Assembly: GCA_947044405.1 (NCBI GenBank)
Contig: CAMRHE010000196.1
Span: 3,393,001-3,457,000, forward strand
Source of the DNA: Leptodactylus fallax
Taxonomy: Eukaryota > Chordata > Amphibia > Anura > Leptodactylidae
Reading direction: 5' to 3'
Length of the DNA: 64,000 nucleotides
Made by a program: the position numbers and the translations under genes. Positions 9,463 to 19,815 of this stretch are shown piece by piece. The notes beneath the pieces are model-generated. The model ran no database searches. It was not told where the DNA came from and was given only the letters and a program-made list of their open reading frames with translations. Every line of letters starts with the position of its first letter. Position 1 is the stretch's first letter.

Positions 9463-12400
9463 ATATTTTAGGAAGATGCTATATGTGTACTGTACTGTAT
9501 GCATAAAATAGGAAAAATCCTTCAATATTACTCTTCCTCATAATAATGCTGCAGTTATTAAATAAGATTTAGAAGCCTGAAAAAGTGTTATTTCTATTCT
9601 GACTAGTGTTCTACTCTGCTATTATAAAGATATCAATTATGCATCTCCCACTCAAAATAAGGCAAATATTCTGTTTTATGAAAATTAAAGGAAAAATAAT
9701 ATAAATGATTAAGAATCAGTCACGGTTAATTATTTCAGATACACTGGATTAAGGCCCATGGCCCACAGCTTGTCAGCATGAGGTGGTCATTGCTCATGTT
9801 TTTGCCAAAAACAACAAACTGTTCCTACTTTGCAATTGCATACATTCAGCAAATGTTACATGCTGTGATTTTATTCATTTTTGTGCCATGTAGTGTAATA
9901 TAAAACTAACTAAAATATTCCAGAAAGAATTGAAATGAGTGATATATTCTGTAGTATATTGTCTGTGCTCACATTTTTAGGGCAACCACATCTAAAGCAT
10001 AAAATAATTTCTAAAACAAGGAAAAGAATGTGAAAATGGTTTGCAATACACAATCTTCTAAATTTTGAAGAATTCAGTTACAAAGGACCGTATAAACTGA
10101 TTTACGGCAGATACCAGTCTTCTGCAATCACTCTCTATGGTCTACCACTCAATAGTAAAGTTCCAGTATTGTCATAGATAAGGACATTAAATGGTTTGTC
10201 TGCTTTCGTCCACTCCCACTCATTAGAAGGGTCTCTTGACAATAAGATGATAAGAAAGAGTTCCCCCCTGTACTTTGTTGTAATGTATGGGGAAACTTGT
10301 CAGTAGATGTTCTATTTCTCTGCAGTGCCACCACAGGAGAAATTAAGCACTACACGTGTCTTATTCAGATCAATGACAGGTTACGTCCTCCAGGTAACAG
10401 ACGTTCTTATTACCTGGTCATCACTCTGGAAAAGGAAAAAATCCTGAACAGAAGACTCTGCCTATATTATATAGTCCCTTCACTCTCTGATGTCACAAGA
10501 GATATGTCAATCACACCCAGAAGGTGTGATTGGTAAGAGGCTGAAGCCGCTCCCCGCCCACTTTGACTACTTTGGTTAATTTGCATATGGCTTTTTATGC
10601 TTTGAAAACATTTAGAACTTCACTTTGCTGCAATACAAAGATTACAGAAGAGTACTAATGGAAAGGGAATTACTTCATCCTGCAAATGATGGGGCCATTT
10701 TATGATGAAAAAACCACCTGATAGGTCCCCTTTAAGTAAGGATTCATAACAATATGACAACATGCTGATACAATTCTTAAAAGGCTACATTTCATAAAAA
10801 AGTGGTAGCCATATAGATACACAAAGGATATCACTTTGTGAAACAGTATTGTCCAGAAAAGCTATTCATCTCAGGACACACATCTGGAAATGCCCAGCCA
10901 AGCCTGGGTAAACAGAGACTAACAAGTATGTTTTAGGGCATGGAGGGAAGCGGAGTAAACACATACAAATATAGGCAGAAGATAAAAGCTCCTTGCAAGG
11001 GTTATATTAGAAATACCAATCTTACAAGGTGGCAATGCTAACCACTGAGCCACAATGTGGTCTATGGTTTAGTTCATTGTAATTTGCCAGCAATAGTTTT
11101 TACTTTGCACATAACTATTTAATAACCATCTGTGCACCTATGAACAGGGCTACCTGTGTATTCTGCTAAATATACATTGAATATGTTGATATTTTTAGTT
11201 GTTTTTATGCTGGTATTAATACACATGTTAAAAGTACACATACAGAACCCTTATTGTTTAGTAGAAGATTTAATTGAAGCATTTCTGCAGAGCAGAGCAG
11301 AATGGCGCTTGGTATTTTAAAAGCACTCTGTTTCTTTTCTGGCCCACAGAAACTTCCATTGAAAATCTCAAAGATTTTCCATTCAAATAAACAGAGTTTA
11401 CAACAACAAGGATAATACACGCACAGAGATCCATTAAGCAGAATATTACAAAAACAAAATACAGAAAAATTGATGCAACCTTTCAAGGAAAAAGTTTTTA
11501 TTAATGTATCGTGATTAATAATCTCTGTCTGCTGTGCAGTGTCACAAGGAAAAATATACTGAAGCAAAGAAAAAAAACTAAGTAATGGTAGTAATAACAG
11601 GACAAAACAAATGGGCAAAATAAAAGCAACATTTATGGAAATATATTCTATGAAAAAGGAAACTAGTACAGAATCAGGCAGGATCCCCTCAAAAAAAAAT
11701 GTAAAACCATTTGTTCATCTCTGTGCCTATGTATAGGAAATTATAGTAATTGGTTTAAGTGGTTCAAGGCCATTTTCCCTGGTTCATGAAGAAACACATT
11801 TTCAGTTTTTTTTAGTATATGCACTTTTGGAAACTGTTGAATTTTCTTTGTTTAGTTAGTCAAATGATTTTTGTCTTTTTTTTTGGTTATACATATTTTT
11901 TCTCATTTTTATTTGAGTATTTTTAAAAAAAAATTAATATAGGAAAATGTAAAAATTTAAAAAAAGGGTTTATTTTTCAATTTTTTTAGTAGCACAAAGT
12001 GTTTCCACTTATTAATAACTGTGACTTAATAAGGGGAGGTTTCAAGTGCCTGAAAGTCAAGTTTATGCCAGTCAGAGACCATGGTTGACTTCTGGTATAA
12101 CTCCTGCCAGTTTTCTAACATGAGTTCTAATAAATCCAACAGGGTGAAGTGTCCCTACCAGGCCTACCTACATTTCTGCCCCATTCCACCAAGTGGATTC
12201 CTGCCCCATTCTTAAAAGTGGCGAGTGGGGAAGAAAACAGGAAAAGTGAAAATTTTTGTGCAAACACAGACCCACATGGTACAAAAATGATGACTTTTCA
12301 TGCTTGATAAATTGGCCCAATTAAGTGCTGTGTACATATCAGGAAAGCAGGAAAGGTACTGTGAAAATTCATACCTCTCTCTCTATAGGGTGTCTGTTTG

Positions 12401-12844
12401 CCTTTCATGCAGGTGCACAATATTCGCACAGCTGCAAACATTGCAAAGATGTTTAAAGTTGTCTGGCGGTCGACTAGTGGTTAACCAAATTGAAATCCAA
12501 AAATTGTTGTTTTTACAGCAAATAGCCACATAAATGAGAAAAAGTAGACTACACACTTGTAAAACTTTACTATAATTTATATTTTAGAGCCTCATTAATT
12601 TCATTGTGCTGCACATATAAAAAGAGTATGCATATATATAATAGAAAAATGAGTGCAATAAACTAGCTTAGTAACCAGCTGGCACAATGGAACAGAGGAC
12701 CCTTCTAGCCAGGACTTACAGACTACAAGGGAAGGGAAGGAAGACAGTATGTCAGGGTATTGTCTAGCTGTAATGATTGTATTTATTGTGAAAATCAATA
12801 AAAATAAGGGGGAAAATGGTTAGAGAAAACCTTCAAAGTGGTGC
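9463..12844. other. Non-coding stretch with one dispersed repeat
   Basis: About 10270-10520 shares GAAATTAAGCACTACAC, a polypyrimidine lead-in and GTCCTCCAG-like blocks with 29590-29800 (repeat R4). A segment near 10780-10905 (ATCACTTTGTGAAACAGTATT, AATGCCCAGCCAAGCC) resembles the R1 family. An open frame of 137 codons at 11205-11618 on the minus strand is Leu/Cys/Phe-rich and judged to be chance. Nothing else is recognised. Confidence 0.45.
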
Positions 12845-12935
12845 AAATGTTATTAAAATAATTTATATTTGCAAAAATGTTAAATTTTTAGTTGTCCTAA
12901 ATTTAAATATGGTGGTAGGAAAGATTAAATGGGTA
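12845..12935. mobile_element. Fragment of the 3.5-kb TTAA MITE family
   Basis: TTTATATTTGCAAAAATGTT, AAATTTTTAGTTGT and AAATTTAAATATGGTGGT match the right arm of the element at 3522-4019. Both ends are eroded. The L1/Tx1-like fragment follows directly. Confidence 0.55.
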
Positions 12936-12944
12936 CTTTTTGAA

Positions 12945-14048
12945 ATTCTCAGGTCATCTTCTAGCTCTCTTTAAATTAATCACACCACCATCACCATTGC
13001 AACCACTTTTACAAGACCCTGATTTTCCCTCGACAACTTATATTTTCTATGCCAACTACGCAAGGACAGCTAACATTTGGAATTTGATGCCCTACATCAA
13101 CCTTATCCAATTTCCCTACAAGAACACTACCACCACCTCAAAATTAGACATTTTCTGACCAATTCTGCCTTTACTCCCCATGACAACAAAATAACTTTCT
13201 TTGAGACAGCTTGCCATAACACCCCTAGAAATTGTTATACCACCAATTCCATGACACTACCTATTCGGGCACAATACCTTATATACAAGCCATCGGGAGT
13301 CGGGACTATGGCCCACATATGGTGGCCATGCTCTGTTGCCATAGCACACTGGAAACAAGTAGAACATCTCATTTATTCAAAATTACACATAACCCCATAG
13401 TCGGCCCTGCTTAATCCTGACCTCTCGACCTCCCCTAGGAAACCCAGTAAACTAATCTTACATATATCATCAGCGGCTAAATGAACAATAGCTATCAGTT
13501 GGAGGACCCCATCAATTCCCTTTTCTAGAATTATATGTAAAATTATATAATATAGTGAGTATCCTTGAAGATAAATTATCCACATACTGTATGAGTCTCA
13601 GTGGTCTGCATGGTTCTCATCCCCCTAGTCACTCTGACTTGGATGACTTTATTACTCACATAATCAGATTACCTATACTAGTGACACATGGTGAGCAATG
13701 TTTCTTTAACCCTGTTTTTCCCCCCGATTGTACTCCACATCCAAGTTACCCCTTCCCTTCGTAACAAAGTTTATGCTTCAACAAATAACCAATATATGGT
13801 GATGTAGAGGCACCTCTTTGTACTACAGATTACAAATTTGAAATATGAGTTATATGTTTTCTGAGCTATGTCACATATTGACCCTCACTTCTCATGGCCC
13901 CCATCCCCAACCCCACTTTGCACCCTTCATAACCTCTTCTCTATCTTCCCTGATGGCTCTCCATAGCCTACCTTCTCAGACTGTGGGTCATGCATTTTTA
14001 TGATGTGCCTCTTCTACTATCAATAAAGCGAGTTTGTACAAAAAAAAC
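12945..14048 (+). pseudogene. L1/Tx1-like LINE 3' end (ORF2 C-terminus plus 3' UTR)
   Basis: Across two plus-strand frames the translation shows the pattern of the carboxy end of L1/Tx1-type ORF2: a PLLQDPDFPS stretch, then AHIWWPCSVAIAHWKQVEHL (the His-Trp-Trp-Cys region common near the end of these proteins), then in the same frame after a stop ALLNPDLS and KLILHISSAAK with a further stop before TIAISWRTPS. Coding similarity ends near 13560, followed by a UTR-like region ending AATAAAGCGAGTTTGTAC and a run of A at 14040-14047. It is 5'-truncated, frameshifted and stop-containing, so dead. Clade assignment is by motif only. Confidence 0.65.
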
Positions 14049-14807
14049 ATCAGGCTTATAAAATGTATTTTATTCACTTTAAATAAGAGAGATCTAAAAC
14101 CTGTGCCAAGATTGTCAGTTGTTCATGCTAGTGTTATGATTTCCTGTACTGAATGGAACACTTTGGGATGTATAATAAACTGGTTAGATTATGATATTTA
14201 GGGACTCCTAAATAAAGCTGCGAATAACCCAAGCATAAGGGATTTTTTTTGTTATTATCATTTACATAGGACCAATTTGTTAAGACATAACATACAACCA
14301 CAGAATGTTTATTCAGTTGCATCACTCCCTGCTGCTTCACTGGAGCATAAAATCTAATCTCAGCAACACAGTCGCCTGGGCACACACGCAAACTATTCCA
14401 AATTCATATTCTTTACCAAGCTGCTGCAGTATTACAAGTGCTCCTGAGAGTAAATGAAGCTGGCACTAAGGGGAAAGCATTTGGTCACTTCGGACTACTT
14501 CTAGTGTCCACTCCTGCTTGAGTTAAGACAGTACTTGTCAGGAGAAAGGTTAGTCAGAGTACATTATGCCACACAGAAACACAAACAAATTTTTTTAAGG
14601 TTATTTTAACAATCTCAAAACTTTTTCTTAAAAAAAAAATATACTTAATGGATTAGCTAGTCATCAATTATATTAAAGTTTCAAAGTATTATATTGCTGC
14701 TATATTATATTATAACATTAAGTTGTTATGTATTTGGAATCTGATTGATCACTAATTGTTACAATTTGTGTCCTTGTAAATAAAGTCTAGTGTGTATAAT
14801 ATGTCAC
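14049..14807. other. Non-coding stretch
   Basis: AT-rich sequence with no recognisable gene or repeat boundary. A minus-strand open frame of 85 codons (14134-14391) has no family features and is judged chance. Confidence 0.4.
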
Positions 14808-14810
14808 TTA

Positions 14811-15063
14811 CGCTAGGTTCACACTAACATTTGGATTTCCGTTCTTTGGGTCCACTTGGGGATCCGAAGAACAGAAACCTAATCCGCTTAAAAAGCGGGT
14901 ACCCGCGGAAACCCACTGATCCTATAGAATGTAATGGGATCCGTCGGATTTCCGCCCGAAAAATGTGGAAAAATGCGGAGAGAATAGTCCTGCTTGCATT
15001 TTTTAAGCGGCTTCGGCGGCAGAAACCCACGAACGTAGAGAAGGCACAAGTGTGAACCTAGCC
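14811..15063. mobile_element. GTTCACACT-type MITE with TTA duplication (PIF/Harbinger-like)
   Basis: TTA flanks at 14808-14810 and 15064-15066. The ends are CGCTAGGTTCACACTAACAT and, reversed, GGCTAGGTTCACACTTGTGC. The interior has palindromic pieces (CCGCTTAAAAAGCGG) and a GC-rich core. The 3-bp TTA duplication with GC-starting TIRs supports PIF/Harbinger. Both-strand ORFs over it are by-products of its partial self-complementarity. Confidence 0.75.
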
Positions 15064-15066
15064 TTA

Positions 15067-16673
15067 CAAATGTAGCCAAGTAAATTTTTATCGCGCTAAT
15101 TAAACAGTATATAATGACTTGTCCTTAACGTTTTCCCATTGTTTAAAAGTTGTGATTTATCATACTGCAGCAAGTTTAGAGATTCAAGTTGAAGATGGCC
15201 ACATCTGTACATACCATTTATCACCTTTTGCACAAATTTTCATATTTTGCATTGGTAACATAACCAGAAAATTGTCAAGTATTGGATTACTTGAAGAAGG
15301 TAAGATCCAAACCTCACAAGCAGATTTGCTGCAGAAATTTCTACAACTACCTGATTCATATGAATGGGGCTTGCAGAATCATTCAGGGGATATAATAAGG
15401 AAGAGTGTTGTTCTGTTCCCATTTGAGCCCCCAAATCTGCACTGATTAGTGCATGAGGTGGAAAAATCTGTTCTCAACATTTAGTGGAAAATCCATGGAT
15501 TTTGACCATGTTTTCACCCTTCCAATATGTTGTATAGATGTGTCTCCCTGTACCTTACCTTTAATTTTGTTAAGGGCTCCAATTTATAATGAAACACATT
15601 CAAAACAGTATTGCAAAATGCTATCAAAACCCTTGACAGGCTGCAATCCACAACACAGCCACTAGGCGGCCACACATATGCATATAGGATAGACATCTTG
15701 TGATAAAACAGTGTAAAATCATGCAGTTTTGAAAATCTGGTCATCTTATGACAGATATATCTGGACATGCCCAGCCAATAAGAAAGGTAAAAAGCGCACA
15801 TCTTTATAGGGTGAAATACTGCCAAATCTACAGTAAGAATGCCCTGTTCGTGAATGTGTCCTTATTGGCATGGATACTTTACATTCATCTATTGTGTTGT
15901 AATTGTATTTCTTTATTACAGTATACCTGTTTAGAAAAAAGGATTACAAAGAGTTTTAACAACCTCAAAGATCCCACAAGTAGAAAAGATTCATGCACAG
16001 TTTTGTTTTATAAACCTTTAATGGGAAAAAGCGACAGTCTTACAGTAAATCTATTCTTCCTTTGTTACAATAAACAAAGCTCTGGCAATCCTTTTAAAAG
16101 AGTCCCTCAACCATTGTTTGTCACTTTCTTTGCGCCTCTGACGGTTTTATGACTTGAGGTTGGGAAATTAACACATTTTCAGTTTATCTAAAGGTATCAA
16201 ATAAAAGCCCTAGAAGCCAAAAGTGCTAGATAATAGTTTCATCATGCTATCTATAGTATTTACTTGATAAATCACTGTACATACACCCCAATAATAAGAC
16301 AGAAACCACACAGAAACAATATGGAATATTCCTGCATGTTCACAATGTGTCCTCTGCTATTATTGTGTAATGGTAGATGGGAGACATAAGTGATATTACT
16401 ATCTAGTTCTTTCATCAATGTTCTACTTGAAGGAAAGGCATAATCAGAAAATGATCTATTGTTTAAAAATGAAGTTTTATATTAAATATACTGTATTTTT
16501 GAATAATTTTGGTTATGTTTATTTTAATTTTTCATGTTCTTTTCTAAATAATAAAAAAACAAAGTCTCTGCACTGGCCACTAAGTCTAATAGCATGCCGA
16601 CATCTCTCTTTCTGAACACTTTATACTATACTGTTTACTTCTTGTTATCATCACAGACAGAATTACAGTATAA
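15067..16673. other. Non-coding stretch with R1 repeat
   Basis: 15565-15790 holds an R1 family copy (listed separately). A plus-strand open frame at 15748-16152 (134 codons) overlaps that repeat and is not supported as a gene. The rest is AT-rich and unrecognised. Confidence 0.4.
15565..15790. repeat. Dispersed repeat family R1, copy 1
   Basis: Shares GACAGGCTGCAATCCACAAC, GCGGCCACACATA, CTTGTGATAAAACAGT and CTGGTCATCTTA-type blocks with copies near 19640, 23190, 37835 and 62315. No ORF or clear termini; non-coding interspersed repeat of unknown class. Confidence 0.6.
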
Positions 16674-16883
16674 GGCTAAGTTCACATCTGCATTGGAGTC
16701 TCCAAAGGTGGACTTTTATCTCTGCCGGTAACCAGCAGAAACTGGGTGAAAACTCGGCGGACCCCATTATCTATAGTCTATGAGGTCCATAGGTAACCAC
16801 TTTTTAAGTGGACAGGCTCTCTGTCTTTGGGTCCCCATGTGGACCCGAATGACGGAGACCTGAACGCTAGTGTGAATCTAGTG
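16674..16883. mobile_element. GTTCACA-type MITE with TAA duplication
   Basis: TAA at 16671-16673 and 16884-16886. The ends are GGCTAAGTTCACATCTGCAT and, reversed, CACTAGATTCACACTAGCGT. The interior TTTGGGTCCCCATGTGG matches the related copies at 4024 and 14811. Confidence 0.7.
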
Positions 16884-17546
16884 TAAGATAACACCTCTAT
16901 TATAGGATCCACCACTCACATTAGGTGATGGTCACAACTTATCTATGCCTCACTGCAAAATATCCTATGCACAGATTACAGAATATGTCTAGAACATTGT
17001 CCTATGGAAGTTGATGGGGGGAATTGGTTAAGAATGACACTTTATTACGCTAGTCTTAATAAAGTCTGTGAGTGGAGCAAGGGACACTTGTATTATTAAG
17101 ATGCTCAAGTCTATTAATACATGAGGCAAACTCCCGTGCACCGGAAATGAAATCTACAACAGTCCCGAACTGGCATAGATTTAATGTATAAGTCATTCCA
17201 GCTTTCTGGTGTTAGTTATAGCAACTTTTCTGGGCCAAGGCATTCCCGTCACGGCCTTCCTTTCGCAAAAAGTCACAGTATGAACAATGTGGAGCATTCT
17301 TGGAGCAAAAAATGGCTGTGCGCCAAAGATGTACCACATTAACACCCATCTATGCTAAAAAACTGTCATAAATGGTTTAGTAAATTCCCTCTACTGTGTC
17401 TATTTGGTTGCTATAGATCACTATCACTAAACGTTGTTACCATGTGCTTAGTCAAAATGGCTGCATCCATAAATAAGTACGGGAAAAATAATAATCAGAA
17501 AATGAAAATAGACGATAAAAATAAAACGTTTCAATATTTGATTTTA

Positions 17547-17930
17547 ATGGGGTTGTCCAGATTCTGAAGATTATTGATACTAATGACTTGTCCACAGGAT
17601 AACTCATCAATATCAGATCGGTCAGGGTCCAACACCCGAACCTCGAACTGATCAGCTGATGCAACCTCTGGAAGGAACATACTAAGTATATGGTAGGAAG
17701 CAGCTCTGCTCATATTTAAGTGAATGGGAGCGGGGCTGCAGTTCCAGGTGCCACTGCTACATTGTATGGAGCTTCTGGTCTGAATGGGAGCAGGGCTGCT
17801 TCCAGCCTTATAATTAGTATATGGCTTCCGGCTGATCCATCAGCTGATCAGTTCTGCACACATAGTGGATACAAAGTGGATTTGCAGGTGGAAAATACAA
17901 TAGCAGCAACGTGGATGAGATTTTACAAAT
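17547..17930. repeat. R2 repeat with TTAA-type left end
   Basis: ATGGGGTTGTCCAGATTCTG resembles TTAA-type element ends, and it leads into CATCAATATCAGATCGGTCA and the GGGTCCAACACCCG palindrome of the R2 family. No matching right end is visible before the poly(A)/TA tract. Confidence 0.45.
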
Positions 17931-17941
17931 CTATGTGCTGT

Positions 17942-17942
17942 A

Positions 17943-17995
<53 letters not shown>
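17942..17995. repeat. Poly(A) tract followed by (TA)n microsatellite
   Basis: About 19 A residues and then about 17 TA units. It may mark the tail of a decayed retroelement. Confidence 0.95.
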
Positions 17996-18000
<5 letters not shown>

Positions 18001-19362
18001 AAAACTTACATTCAGAAACATGTCATTTACTTCTGCAGATTTTCACCATAAATTTCATCCTTACTAATACAAAGGGTGAAAGCCATGGCAATTCCAAACC
18101 AAAACCCCAACAGAATCTCCATGTAAACGAATGGCAAGAAATTTGTCTGTGTGGACTGATGGCCTGGACTACTGGATACTAGAATAGAAAAAAATATTTT
18201 TATATATAAATGACCAGAAAAATAGGCCATAGGCTCTGATTTTTGGTTATTTTAAGGGACCAGATAAGCCTTTAGAAGAAAGAAAAAAAGTAAATTTTAA
18301 TAAAACAGACCCCTCCATACCAACTCTGCAGGTCCATTCCCAAGTCTTCCAGTCCCTGTCATTACATGTGCATGTAGGGCATGTGACAGCTGAGGCCATT
18401 GCTTTGCTTAGCTATCACATGAACGATTAACATGAAGTGGTCCCCACTTGTGGTTTCATGGGAACCACACCTCCTTTGCTGAAACAGAGGGGTGTTTAGG
18501 AGGCAAGTTCATTTTTTTAACTTTCATTTAGAGGCTTATTTGTGTTCCCCTGTAATTTTTTTTTTAAATGTTGGAATACCCCTTTAAGCACATAGGAAAC
18601 TTAGTCACTGTAATGAGGCGTTATAAGTGAATTGATTTAGTGCATAATGCATTGCTTAATTGCATATCCATACATCTCCACTTAGATTTCTTAATAGAAA
18701 GTGAAGTAGTGCAGAACCTTTAGATTGTATATACTAATGAGAAGGAACTTTTTCCTTTTCTATCATTATTTGAAGAGGTTTTGTGAATATCTGATTAATT
18801 GATGTTATATTCATGTATTCTGCTTTGTCTGATGGTAAACTACTGTAGAAATAAAGGATATTATAATGATTACTAATATTTACATGATAAGAATTATTAA
18901 TTGTAAAATTGTAGTGCTAGAAATATACAGTTATGCAAAATTTTGGCATTTTTGCAATGGTTTTCCTGAAGATTGACTATGGCTACAAGATTATCACAGA
19001 TCCAGATAAGTATTTTCATTTTTCACTTCCAAAATGAACAATAAAACTTTTTATGATTATTGATGACTATTATATATCATGTTTTTTGCACAGTATTAAC
19101 AGCCAGTTCACAGCATGAACAGTATGGTCAGTATCACAGTAAAACAATATGGGTAATATGTTAGGTTGTTATCCCTTAGACTAAGGTTCCAAGAATACTT
19201 TTGGCCATGTGATTGATATGCACAGTTGGTTAATGCAAAACATACATGTGATTTCCAGGGCAACAGCTATAACGACTATTGGTCTTGTAAAATCTCTCAG
19301 GTTCAGTGTTTTTGCTATGAAGAATACATTTTTAATGCAACTATTGTATGACAAAAAGTCAC
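17996..19362. other. Non-coding stretch
   Basis: No genes. An end-like AATACCCCTTTAAG near 18585 suggests the right end of another TTAA-type element with no left partner recognised. The rest is AT-rich. Confidence 0.4.
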
Positions 19363-19612
19363 AGTGAAGAAATCAAGCGATACCTTTTAGAGGCTAACTG
19401 AGTATATTTGATAGTGAGCTTTTGAGAGTGCTAGCTCTCTTCTTCAGACATGGTGTAATGCAAGCCATTACACCATGTCTGAAGAAGAGAGCTAGCACTC
19501 TTGAAAGCTCACTATCAAATATACTCAGTTAGCCTCTAAAAGCCTCTAAAAGGTATCGCCTGATTTCTTCACTCTTCCACTACTTTCTATGGCTAACACG
19601 GTACAATATTAC
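19363..19612. mobile_element. Fold-back element, copy 2
   Basis: Inverted arms at 19363-19460 and 19466-19573 surround a 5-bp loop (CAAGC), with a few mismatches and a 10-bp tandem duplication (GCCTCTAAAA) in the right arm. The right side extends out to GCTAACACGGTACAATATT, the same terminus seen at the left of copy 1, whereas the left side is cut at AGTGAAGAAATC. The arm carries CTGAAGA, a 5-bp hairpin and GAAAGC. No obvious target-site duplication. No ORF. Confidence 0.7.
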
Positions 19613-19639
19613 ACTTTTGCAGTAATAAACATGCAATAC

Positions 19640-19815
19640 ATTTGTGTCCACACTTAACTGAGTTTGGTTAAAGACTTCAATCTCTCATAAAGACAGTTTG
19701 ACACAATATCACAGCATGTTAAAAAAAAGCCTCGAAAGGTGGCAATTCACACTCCTCACTTGGTGGCCACATGTAGCTTATTGTTAGCTTATCACATTGT
19801 GATAACTTATCATTG
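19640..19815. repeat. Dispersed repeat family R1, copy 2
   Basis: Contains GACACAATATCACAGCATG, a GGCAATTCACACTCC block, TTGGTGGCCACATGTAG and ATCACATTGTGATAAC, matching the order of blocks in the other R1 copies. Confidence 0.55.

Noticed and set aside
11205..11618. 137-codon minus-strand frame, hydrophobic N-terminus resembling a signal peptide.
   Set aside because: Composition is what AT-rich antisense sequence yields (Leu, Phe, Cys); no domain, no splice sites and no poly(A) context.
15748..16152. 134-codon plus-strand frame.
   Set aside because: It begins inside the R1 dispersed repeat and has no recognisable family features.
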